DNA of 64,000 nucleotides from a virus. The position numbers and the translations under genes are program-made. Positions 11,001 to 23,000 of the stretch are shown here, in pieces (position 1 is the first letter of the stretch; the number at the start of each line of letters is the position of its first letter). The stretch is taken from positions 1 to 64,000 of the IMG/VR virus record IMGVR_UViG_3300046660_000367; one strand, written 5' to 3'. Below the pieces are notes generated by a model. It did not search any database. It worked only from the letters and a program-made list of their open reading frames with translations, and was not told where the DNA came from.

Positions 11001-14000
11001 CTGAATCGCTGGCCCTGGTGGGCCAGTACCAGGGCGCCATCAACGGTTTCGGCGACCGCGCGATCCTGCCGCTGCAAGCGGGTGAGCTGACGCTGACCCA
11101 GGCCTACGAGAGCGCAATGATCTCGCTGCGGAAGGACCCGGACCATGATTTCGGCCCGATCGTCGGTATCCCGAGCAACAAGGAGGCCGCGCCCAACGAC
11201 CAGCTGACCGACCTGCTGAAAAAACACGGCGACCGCATCGCCGGTGTGCACGTCCTCGGCCTGTTCGCCGACACGATGCTGGCGCCGCGGCTGGACGCGA
11301 TCCGCGCCGCCGGCTTTGAGGGCCATGTCAGCGCCGACGCCAACCGGCTGCGCTCGCTGATGTACGGCACACGCACGCGCGGCGATGCCATGGATATACT
11401 GCTGGGCCAGTCGGCGCCGGAAAGCGGGGCCAAGAACGGCGGTGCCCCGGCGCCAGCCGACACCAAGCCTGGCCTGAAAAAGATGCAGGACGCCAAGGCC
11501 GAGAAGGACGCGGCCAAGGATGCGCCTGCCGAGGCGGGCCAGCACAGCGGCACCGTCGGCATCGACACGCTAATCGAGCGCGCCGAAGCACGCCTGGCGG
11601 AACAACGCGCGCTGCAAAACGCTGCCGTCGAAGACGGCAATGGCAACGAATGGGTGTACGACAAGAAAATTGCCGCCATCGAGGCCCAACTGGCCGATTA
11701 CCAGCGCGCACGCGCCGAGCTGCTGGCCGAAGACAAGCCGGGCCTGAAAAAGATGCAGGAGGCGAAGGCCGCCAAGGATGCCGCGACACTGCCCGAGACG
11801 GCTGCCGGGCAACAAGGTTATCGTTCGGCGCTGGACGGCTATCGCATGTCCCCACCGAACAACATCAGGACCAACATCGACAAGGCCGAATGGGAAAAGG
11901 GCTGGCTGGCTGGGGAAGCGCGCCGCGATGCCCTCATGGAAGGGGCGGAACCTGTCGTCGTGGGAGGGCGCCTTGCCTCGCCGACCTTGAATTTGCAGCA
12001 TGAACTGGTGTGGCGCGACGAGCGTAGCGGTAAGGATTATGTGTCAATGGATGCGGCCAGGGACGGACTGACCGCCGCCGATAAGCAAGATAAGGATTTT
12101 GAGGCAGCATTGCCAGCCAGCGAAGTCGTCGCCGTGTATCACACCAAAGGCGGCAAGCTGGCGATGCAGATCAAGCGCAGCATGGGCCGCGATGGCCAGC
12201 CGCGCTATGCCTACACCGGGCAATACGGCGCTGGCAGCGGCCATGGCGAAGCGGACATGCGCACCTTCGTCCGGCAGGCCAAGGCGGCGCATCCGGGCAT
12301 GAAACTGGTGTCGGGGCAGGAGTTTGGAGAGGCCGCGGTGCCGGCCGCCATTGACCTTGATGCGCTGCTGGACGACCAACTGAAAGCCGCCCTGTCGGAC
12401 CTGGGCGACGTGCTGGGCGATGTGTTCGGCGGCGTCAAGAAGATGACCGGGCCGCAGCGCACCGCTGGCGATCTGCTGCCGGCGCTGTCAAAGGTGGTCG
12501 AGCTACTGATTCGCAAGGGTCTGCGCTCGTTCCAGCAGGCCATCGGCACGGCCGCGCGCGCCATGCGCGGCAACGACAAGACCGCGCCGTTCGTGGACCA
12601 GATCACCCCGCGCCAGTGGAAGGCGGCCTATAACGCCGTGGCCGAATTGCATGAAGGCACCGACAGCGAGGACAGCGTCAACGCCCTCAGCGCCGACGAG
12701 GTGACGGCATTGACCGGCGTGGCGCCAGCTGCCTCGGCCGAGCGCAACGAACCAGCTGCGCCACCGGCCTCCCGCCGCAAAGCACCGGGACAGGCACGCC
12801 TGCGCCAAGACTATGGTGTCAAGCACATCGACGGCTACACCGCGACCGACGAATTCCCGCACGGCCCGCCGGGCGACATTCCGAGCGGCGGCGTCAAGGA
12901 AGCCTTCCGCAAGGACGCGATGGCGTACCTGAAGGACATCGCTGGCGTCCTGCTCGACCATGGCTTTACCAACTTCACCAACAGCAGCGGCAAGGCCATG
13001 AAGGCCTATTCGTGGAACCCAGGCGGCCCGGCCGTGGCGGGCGACGCCATGCTGTCAATGGTGCACGAAGGCGCCGGCAAGGGCATTTATGTCAACATTG
13101 CCGGCGACAGCATGGTCGGCAAGCCGACGGCGTCGGGCGTGAGCGTGATGATGCGCGTCACGACCAAAGAGAATCCGACCAGCAGCGGCATGAACCTGTG
13201 GCCGGGAGCCGATCTAAGCGGGCAGGAGCTGGCCGACAAGATCATCAAACTGGTCACTGGCGCACCTGCGCGCACCGAAAAGGGTGATAATCAAGACAAC
13301 GCGAAGGACGACAATGGAACTCGACCTGAAATTTCTAACCTGGGTACGCCGGGAATCGGCGAAGCTGGCGGAGAAGTGGCCGCTGGGGGGCGAGCGGGAA
13401 CGCGACCTGCTGGCCCATTGGGCGAGAAACCGGCCGCAGATGATGGCGCGGCTGGAGGCAATGAAGGTGGCGCCGCAGCTGGCCCACGTCCTGCTGGACC
13501 GGGAGTATCAGGCATTCCAGCAGAACCTGCGGGCGGGAATGGGGCCGACGGACGCAACGGAACAGGCGGAACAGGACTGGCTGATGCTGGAACCGGAGTC
13601 GGAGGACCAGCCGTTGGACCTGCCCGAGCCAATTACCACATCGGAGACCCCGAGCAGCTGATCGGCGGCACCCCGAAGGTCCGTTTCGCCAAGAACCGCG
13701 CCGCCATCGAGGCCTACCGCTCGATCACCGAGGAAGGGCGCGCGCCGGTCAAGGAAGACCTTGACGCGATGGCCGCCTACATCGGCTGGGGATCGTTCGG
13801 CCAGGAACTGTTCAAGGGAACCTGGGAGCGTGCGGCGCCGAAAGAGGGCTGGGCCAGCGAAGACGCCTGGCTGCGTGGCCACCTCGGGCAGCAGGAATGG
13901 GAAAGCGCCCAGCGCTCGATCATCAACGCCCACTACACCGACCCCGTCACCGTCAAGACCATGTGGGACATGGTGCGCGCGCTCGGCTTCACTGGCGGGC

Positions 14001-17000
14001 GCGTGCTGGAGCCGTCGATGGGGATTGGCAATTTCTTCGCCATGATGCCGCTCGACCTGGCCGAAAAGAGCGAGCTGACCGGCATCGAAATGGATACCCT
14101 GTCGGGCGGCATGGCCAAGGAGCTGTACCCGAACGCGAATATCCAGATAAAACCTTATCAGGATAGCAAGACGGTCGATGGCTTCTACGATCTGGTGATC
14201 GGCAACTGGCCGTTCGCCAAGGACGGCCCGAGCGACCGTCGCTACATGAAGCTCAATCCGTCCCTGCACGACTTCTTTTTCCTCAAGGCGCTTGACCAGA
14301 CCCGCGCCGGCGGGCTGGTGGTGGGCATCACCAGCGCCGGCACGATGGACAAGAAGGGCCGCGCCACGCGCATGGAAATTGCCAAGAAGGCCGAATTGGT
14401 GGCCGCCTTCCGCCTGCCCGCCGGGGCCTTCGAGAAGTATGCCGGCACCTTTGTGACGACCGACCTGATCGTGCTGCGCAAGCGCGCCGAGCCGGTCGCC
14501 GGCAGCGCATCATGGGTCGAGCTGGGCGAAACCCGCGTCCCGGCCGGCGAAACCATCGAAGTCAACAGCTATTTCCTGCAACACCCCGATCACGTCCTCG
14601 GCACCCTCAATTTTGGCCGTGGCCTGAACGGGCGCCCGGCAATGCTGGTCGAGCGCCCGGCCGACCTGATGGCGCGGCTGGCACAATTGCCCGGCAAGAT
14701 GCCGCCCGACACCTACTCGCCTGCGCAAGGGCGCAAGCAGGTCAGCTACCTGACCAACAACACCGCCGACCGCGAGGGCAGCGTGACACTGGCCGACGGC
14801 AAGCTGTACGTGGTGCGCGGCGAGCGGCTGATGCCGCTGGCCGACGTGACCAGCTACCAGGTCAAGAGCAAGATCGAGACCGCCGCGCGCGAGGCGCAGA
14901 TCGGCAAGCTGATCGCCATGCGCAATGCGTATGGCGCGCTGGTGACGGCCGAGCGCGCCGCCGACAGCAACACCGAGGCGCTGCGCAAGGACCTGCACCG
15001 CCAATACCTGGCGTTCGTCAAAGCCTACGGTTCGTTGGAAGCGTCCGACGGCATGCGCATCCTGCGCAACGTGAAAGACCCGTTCTACTCCGCGCTGGCG
15101 TCGCTGGAAATCGACGGCAAGCCGGCGCGCATCCTGAAAGAGGCGACGCTGCGCGGGCGCAAGAAGCTGGCCAACCCGAGCGTGCGTGACGCCTTCGTGA
15201 TGGCGCGCAACGAAAGCATGGACGTTGACCTGAGCACCATTGCCAAACTATCCAACAAGACCGAAGCGGAAGTGGCGAGCGAGCTGGAAGGGGCCGATGC
15301 GATCTTCAAGACCCCGGCCGGCAACTATGAAGTGGCCGATATCTACCTGTCGGGCAACGTGCGGCGCAAACTGCGCGAAGCGCAGGATGCACAGGCCAAC
15401 GCGCCGGCCGGCCAGGTCAGCGCCGATTTCGCGCGCAACATCGCCGCGCTGGAAAAGGTGCTGCCCAAGACCGTGCCGTACTTCAAGATCGAGGCCAAGC
15501 TGGGTGCGCCGTGGATCAAGGCCGAGCATTACCAGGGCTATGTCGCCCGCCTGCTGGGCCTCACGCGCGACGAGGACAAGGCGGCCGTCGAAGTGCGCAT
15601 GGTCAACGGCTCGTGGAAGGTCAAGTTTACCGACCACAGCCTGAACAACCGGCCGGAAGCGACGACGCAGTGGGGCACCTTCCACATGGCGGCGCGGCTC
15701 GACCGGATGCTGACGGCGGCGATGAACAACCGCAGCATCACCGTCAAGTACAAGGACGACGACGGCAACATGCAGGTGGACGAGGCGGCCACCAAGGAAG
15801 TGAGCGAAAAGCTGGTCAAGCTGCGCGAGGAATTCGGCAATTGGGTGTGGAAGGACGCCGAGCGCCGCGTCTGGCTCGAAGAAAACTACAACGAGGTGAT
15901 GAACGCCATCGCCACGCCCAACTTTGACGGCTCCTTCCTCGACTTCAACGGCATGACCCTGCGCCGGGGCGATGACCCGTTCTCGCTGCGCCAGCACCAG
16001 GTCGATGCCATCTGGCGCGGGCTGGTCAACGGCCGCGGCCTGTACGCCCACGAAGTCGGCACCGGCAAAACCTACACGATGGCCGGCCTGGCGGTCGAGT
16101 CGCGCCGCTACGGGCTGGCGAAAAAGCCGCTGATCTTCGCCCACAACGCCAACAGCGCGTCGGTGGCCAAGGAATTCAACGACATGTACCCGGCAGCGCG
16201 GGTGCTGTACCTCGACAACCTGGCGCCGGCCGACCTCGACGTGCGCATGCGCCAGATCGCCAACGACGATTGGGACGCGGTAGTGGTGCCCCATTCGCTC
16301 ATCAGCCGCTTCGCGCTGACTGCACAGACGCTCAATGAACTGGCCGCCGAAGACATCGCGGCGATGGAGCAGGAGGCGATGGACGCCGCCGAAGACGACA
16401 ACGTCCACTTGACGCTGGCGATGATGGACGACGAAAAGGAGATGAAGAAGGTGCGCAGCGCCACCGCCAAGGACCTGGTCAGGGCGCGCAACAAGATCAT
16501 CAAGAGCATGCAGGACATGGCTCTCAAGTCGTCGAAAGAAGACGCGGTGTCGTTCGAGGACCTGGGCGTGGACATGGTGATCGTGGACGAGGCCCACGAA
16601 TTCAAGAAGCCCCCGGTCGCCACCAAGATGAAGATGCGCGGCCTGAACACCGGCACCTCGAACATGTCGATCGCGCTGCGCTTCCTGACCGATTACGTCA
16701 AGCGCGAGAACAACGGGCGCGGCATCCACCTGTTTACCGGCACGCCGATCACCAATACCCTCACCGAGTTGTACAACATGATGCGCTACGTCATGGATGA
16801 CGTGATGGCGCGCGACGGCATCAAGGACTGGGACAGCTGGTTCAACACCTTCGCCGACTCGACCACCGACGTGGAACTGACGGCGGCCGGTGAGTACGAG
16901 GCGGTCACGCGCCTGGCCAGCTTCGTCAACACGGCCGAACTGCGCCGCATTTCCGGCGAGTTCATGGATATTGTCTTCGCCGACGACATGCCCGAATTCA

Positions 17001-20000
17001 AGCCGCGCCAGACCGCATCGGGCAAGATTTTGACCGACGAGCTGACCGACGTCGAGCGCGAGGAACTGCTGAACGGACGCAGCGAAAACCCGGTCGGCCG
17101 GCCCTACAAGCAAATCATCGTCGATGTGGCGCCGATGGGGCTTGAACAGAAGCAAATGCTGGACAACTTCAAGCGGCTGGCCAAGGAATTCAAGGAGGCC
17201 AGCAAGCAGCGGCGCCGCGAAATCGTGCAGAGCGGCCACCCGGCGAACCCGGTTCTGGTCGAAACCGGCGCGGCCAACGCCGGCATGGACCCGCGCCTGG
17301 TGGATATGAACGCCAAGGACGAGCCAAACAGCAAGGTCAACCGCGTTGCCCGCAATGTCGCCGCGCTGTACCACGAAGACGCGCGTGCCACCCAGGTGGT
17401 GTTCCTCGAACGTGGCTTTACCGACGAAGGCACCAAGACCAAGAGCAACGGCGACGGCACCAAGACCGTTACCAAGGTGCGCAAATTCAACCTGGTCAAG
17501 GACATGGTGGCCAAGATGGTCGCCGCCGGGGTCAAGGAAAGCGAAATCGCCGTGGTTGACGGCTCGGTCAGCAAGGAAAAGCGCAAGGAGATTGCTGACG
17601 CGATGAACAAGTCGCAAATCCGCGTCGTCATCGGTCTGACCAAGACGCTCGGGGTGGGCGTGAACATGCAGGAAAACCTGCGCGCGATGCACCACGTCGA
17701 TGCGCCGTGGATGCCGGGCGAGCTGGAACAGCGCAACGGGCGCGGCTGGCGTCAGGGCAACAAGTGGAACACCGTGCGTGAGTACCGCTACATCACCGAG
17801 CGGCTTGACGGGCGGCGCTGGCAGGTTCTGGCCGTGAAGGACCGTTTCATCAAGCTGTTCCTCAAGGCCGATGAAAACACCCGCATCATCGACGGTGATG
17901 CGGTCGAAATGGAAGAAGGCGATGGCGGCGATCTGGCCGCGACGCTGTCCGAGGCGGCGGGCGACCCGCGCGTGCTGGTGCGCGAAAAGCTCAAGGCCGA
18001 TATCGAGAAGCTGGAAAACCGCGAACGCCAGCATACCTATGCGCTCACTGACGCCGCCGAAATGATGCGCCGCCTGGCGCAGGCAAATGCGGGAATGACG
18101 GAGACGCTGCCGAAGTTGCAAGCCGACTCGGCGCAGTACGAGGCCGGTCGCGGCAACTTCAGCGCGACCATCGGGGGCGAGCAGTACACCGAGCGCGGCG
18201 CTGCCGATGAGGCGATTGACGCCATTATTGAGGGGCTGGACAAGAACGTGGGGCAGCGTCAGATCGGCACCATGCACGGCTTCAAGCTGACGCTCCATCG
18301 CGGCATTGGTGGCTTCTACGTCGATATCCGTGGCCAGCATCAATTTGAGGCATGGACGCCCAGCGTGTCGTCGATCGAGTCGGCGATGCGCAAGCTGGCC
18401 AAGACGGCTGCCGAGTATCAGCAGAAGATCGAAGACAACAAGGCCAGTATCGGGCGCATGGCCGAAATGCAGAAGGAACCGTTCGGGCAGGCGGCGCTGC
18501 TGGAGAAGAAGCGCAAGATGCTGGCCGACCTGATTGCCGACCTGGCGCGCAACCCGGAGCCGGCCCCGGCCTGGCTGCGCCATGGTGCGCCGGCCAATAC
18601 CGCGATCTACGTCAATGGCCAGCAGCGCGTGGTGGAAGGGCACAAGAGCGACAAGGACGGGTATTTCATCGTCACCGAAGAAGGCGACGTGCCTTACCTC
18701 GATGCCACCGACGCGGCTGGCATGCCGATCTATGATCCGGTCGATGGCGATGTGCGCGACGAACGGCCGCCGCTCGATCTGACCGGCACGCCGGCCGAGC
18801 CGGCACGCCTGCAACGGCGCGAAGACGACCGCAAACGGCGCGAAAGCGACCCGCTATTTGCGCGTGCCGAAAATGACGAAGCGGGGGCCGTCGCGCAGAA
18901 CGGCAAAACGCCGATCATCAGCGACACCGATTTCGCCGCCGTCATCGACCGCGTCAAGGCCGCCTTCGCCAAGCGCGCCGGTGGCGCCCTCACCGTCAGC
19001 ATCAAGCCAGTGCGGGGGATGGACGACCTGCCGCCGGCCTTGCAAGAGGCAGCGCGCCGCCAGCAGCTTGACCTTGGCAAAGGCGTGTATTTTGAGAACA
19101 CCGTATATGTGGTGCAGCAGGCCCATAGCACGGCCGAGGAAGTGGAAAAGACGATATTCCATGAATTATACGGCCATGCCGCCACCGCCACCCTGTTTGG
19201 CGACGAGTGGGTGGCCAAGCAGAATGCACTATTGAAAGCCATCGGCGGCGGCGCGGGCCTGTACCGGATCGCAGCCGCCAACCAGATCAACCTGCACGCC
19301 TACGCCGATGGCCTGGCAGCCGACACCACCCTGACCGACGCGCAGCGCAGCGCATCCATGATGGACGAGTTGCTGGCGCACATGGCCGGGAAGAAGACTG
19401 TGCTGCGCCAGAAGATCAACGAGTTCATCGGTGCGGTGCGCGCCTGGCTGCGCGCGCACGGTTTCGCCAAGCTGGCCGAGTACGGCAACACCGACCTGGC
19501 GCACCTGCTGGCGGAGGGGCGCCGGAGCCTGGCCGCGAAAGCCACCGGCAAGGCTGGCCCGGCGATGCCGGTGTTCGCCCGCGACCCCGACCATGCGCCG
19601 GTGTTCTACTCGACGCTGACGCGCCAGATCGACAAGACGGTGACGAAATCGGCCTCGCCGCTGCACTGGGCCGAGACCATCATGGGCACCTCGTTTGCGC
19701 AGCAAGGCGTCAAGCAGGATGAAATCCAGTGGTCCGGCGTGCTGGACTGGCTGGCGATGCAGCAAGAGGCCGGCGTGAAAAAGGTGGACAAGGCGCAGCT
19801 GCTCGACTACCTGGCCGAGAACGGCGTGCGCGTAAGCGAAACCATGCAGGGCGAACCGGCGCCGGCCAGCGAGGAAGGTTTGGCACAGCGCAAGGCCGTG
19901 TTCGACCAGTACCAGCCGCAGATCGACGCGCTGCGCCAGCGCGCCGAGGACTACAAGTCGCCCAGCCGGGAAATGGATGAGGCGCGCGACGAGTGGGCGG

Positions 20001-23000
20001 AATTGATTGACGAGCGCGACCGCGCCGCGAACGACGCCTACACCTTGCCGGCCGACGATACTTCGCCTGGCCAGTACGGTCAATACCAGCTGCCCGGTGG
20101 CGAAAACTACCGCGAGCTGCTGCTGACGCTGCCGCAGAAGGAGATCAGCACCGCCGACTTCCTGACCACGGACGCCAAAGGCGAGCCGTTTGGCGTGCAC
20201 GCAACCGAGGCGGAGGCGCGCAACGCGGCCCGTACCATTGGCGGCACCTACGAGGCTGGCGAGTCCATTTCGCGGGAGGCGGTCAAGTTCCAGTCGGCGC
20301 ACTGGACGGGGGTAGGCAACGTCCTCGCCCATGTGCGCTTCAACGACCGCATTGACGCCGATGGCCAGCGCGTGCTGTTCATCGAGGAGCTGCAGTCCGA
20401 TTGGCAAGCCGCCGGCAAGAGGCAGGGCTTTGGCGTGGCCGATGTGGAGAAGGAACGTGATCGCCTGCACGCGGCCGGCGATCCAGCCTGGGCGACAGTG
20501 TCCATCAGTAACGCCAGCAAGATCGCCCCGGCCCCGTTCGTCGGCAAGACCGAGGCCTGGCTGTCGCTCGCGGTCAAACGCATGATCTCCTACGCCGCGC
20601 AGAACGGCTACGACAAGGTGGCGTTCGTCAATGGCAAGCAGTCGGTGGAGCGCTACGACCTCTCCAAACAAGTTGCGCAGATTCGCTATGTCAAGCGCGC
20701 GGACGGCACGTATGACGTGTGGGCCGCCGACGAAAGCGGCCGCTCGCTGAACGACACCGTTGACAAGCAAGGACTGAAGCCTGAACAGGTCGAGGAATTC
20801 GTCGGCAAGGAAGTGGCCGAGAAGATCATCAACGGTGAGGGCCACAACGAGGATGGCGACATGGTGCTATCCGGCCTCGACCTGAAAGTCGGTGGCGAAG
20901 GCATGAAGACGTTCTACGACCGGATCGTGCCGAACGTGGTCAATGACGTGCTGAAAAAACTTGGCGGCGGCAAGCTGGGCACTGTCAACGTTGGCATCAA
21001 GGACGAGTCGCCCATCCCCCACTGGAAGACGAAGCAACCGGGCTTCGACCATTCGCGCATGATGATGCAGCCGCAGCCAGGCTTCGCCATCAGTGACGCC
21101 CTACGCGAGAAGGCGCAAGGCGGCTTGCCGCTGTTCAAGCGCGGAGAACAGCGTGCGCCGAACGGCAAAGCGTCGAACCTGCCCGCGCACCTGTGGCAGA
21201 AGGTGCGCACGCCGGAATTCAAGGCGTGGTTCGGCGACTGGGAAAAGGAGCCAGGCAAGGCATCGCAGGTGGTGGACGAGAACGGCGAGCCGCGCGTGGT
21301 CTATCACGGCACCAACGCCGACTTCACCGAGTTCGACAAGGCGAAAGTGCGCCTGCAAAGCCTGGGCGGCTTCTGGTTCGCCGAGCGCAACAACTATGTC
21401 GGCAACCTTCGGAGCGACCGGGAAGGCTTCAACCAGATGCCGGTGTTCCTGAATATCCGCCGCCCTGTTGACGGCAGCCGCTACGCGATGTTCCGCAACG
21501 GCGCCACCAGTAACGAGCAAGTGCAGCGGCAGTTCAAAATGAGCGGCAAGGACGGCGTACGCCTTGACAATGGCAGCGATTCGGTCTGGATCGCGCTGCA
21601 CCCCGAACAGATCAAGTCGGCCATCGGCAACAACGGCCAGTTCAACCAGGGCAACCCGAATATCCTGTTCTCGCGCAGCCCGGCCGATATCTCGCGCCAG
21701 GTTGGATCGACCATCAAGGCGCTGACTCTCACCCGCATCAAGAATAAGCTGATCGACTACGGGCGGATAGCATTGCAGTTCCTCGGCCGCCAGCAGCTGG
21801 TCGAAGTGTACGGCAACCTGTTCCCGCAAGGGACCAAGGACAGCCTGATGGTGCAGTACAACAAGCTGGCCATGCAGATGGACGCCGACAAGAACGACAC
21901 CAGCGCGCAGGCCGACACCATCGCCACCGATTGGGGCAAGCTGAAGGACCACCAGGCGCTGGCCGAACTGATGCACGACGCGACCCGCTTGCAGATCGAC
22001 CCGCGCAAGAAGTACGACCTGGGCGACATCAGGACCAACTACACCGATCTGCGCGCCCGCTACGAGGCGCTGTCGCCGGGTGCCAAGGCGATCTTCAACG
22101 AGGCGTCGGCAGCCTACGAGAAGCACTACGCCGCAGTGCGGGCGGCGGTGCACGACCGCATCGGCCGCGCCATGGTCGGCAACCCGAACCGCGCTTCGAT
22201 GCTGGCGCGCATGGATGCCGAGTTCTTCGGCAAGATCAAGGGCATCTACTTCCCGCTGGCGCGCTTCGGCGACTACATGGTGCAGGTGAACTGGCGCGGC
22301 GCCAATCCGAACCCAGCCATGGGACAGGCGCGCGAGGCGATCCACTTCGCCGAAACCATGAGCGAGGCGCAGGCCCTGCGCACCGAGCTGATGAAGGAAT
22401 ACCCGCCGGAAAAGGGCTATCAGGTGGCGCAGGTGACCCTGCGCGCCGAGTACAACGCGGCGCGCGATTCGGTTGGGCGCGGCTTCCTGCAGCAAATGTT
22501 CAACATGTTCAAGACAACCGGCATGGACCCATCCTTGCAGGATGCCATCAACCAGCTGTATCTGACCTCGCTGCCGGACCTGTCCTGGGCCAAGCATGGC
22601 ATCCACCGCAAGGGCACGCCCGGCTTCTCGCAGGATGCGCGCCGCGCCTTCGCCAACCACATGTTCCACGGTGCGCGCTACCTGGCCAAGCTGAACTATG
22701 CCGACCAGCTGGCGCAGGCGCTCGACGACATGCAGCATTACGTCAACGCGCACAACCAGGACGCCGGATACGATGCGGTCAAGGCGCAGCAGGTGGTTGA
22801 CGAAATGATCAAGCGGCACGACATTTACATGAACCCGAAGAACAATAAGCTGTCGAACTTGCTGACCTCGACCGGCTACGTGTTCTACCTGGGCCTGTCG
22901 CCGGCCTCGGCGGCGGTCAACCTGACGCAGACGGCGCTGGTGGCCTACCCGATCCTGGGCGGGCGCTACGGCTTCGGCAAGGCCGCCTCGGCGCTGCTGG

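Noticed and set aside
15248-18814. 1188-codon open frame on the minus strand
   Set aside because: Shadow opposite the helicase/methylase region; composition follows the reverse of the coding strand and no domain is recognisable.
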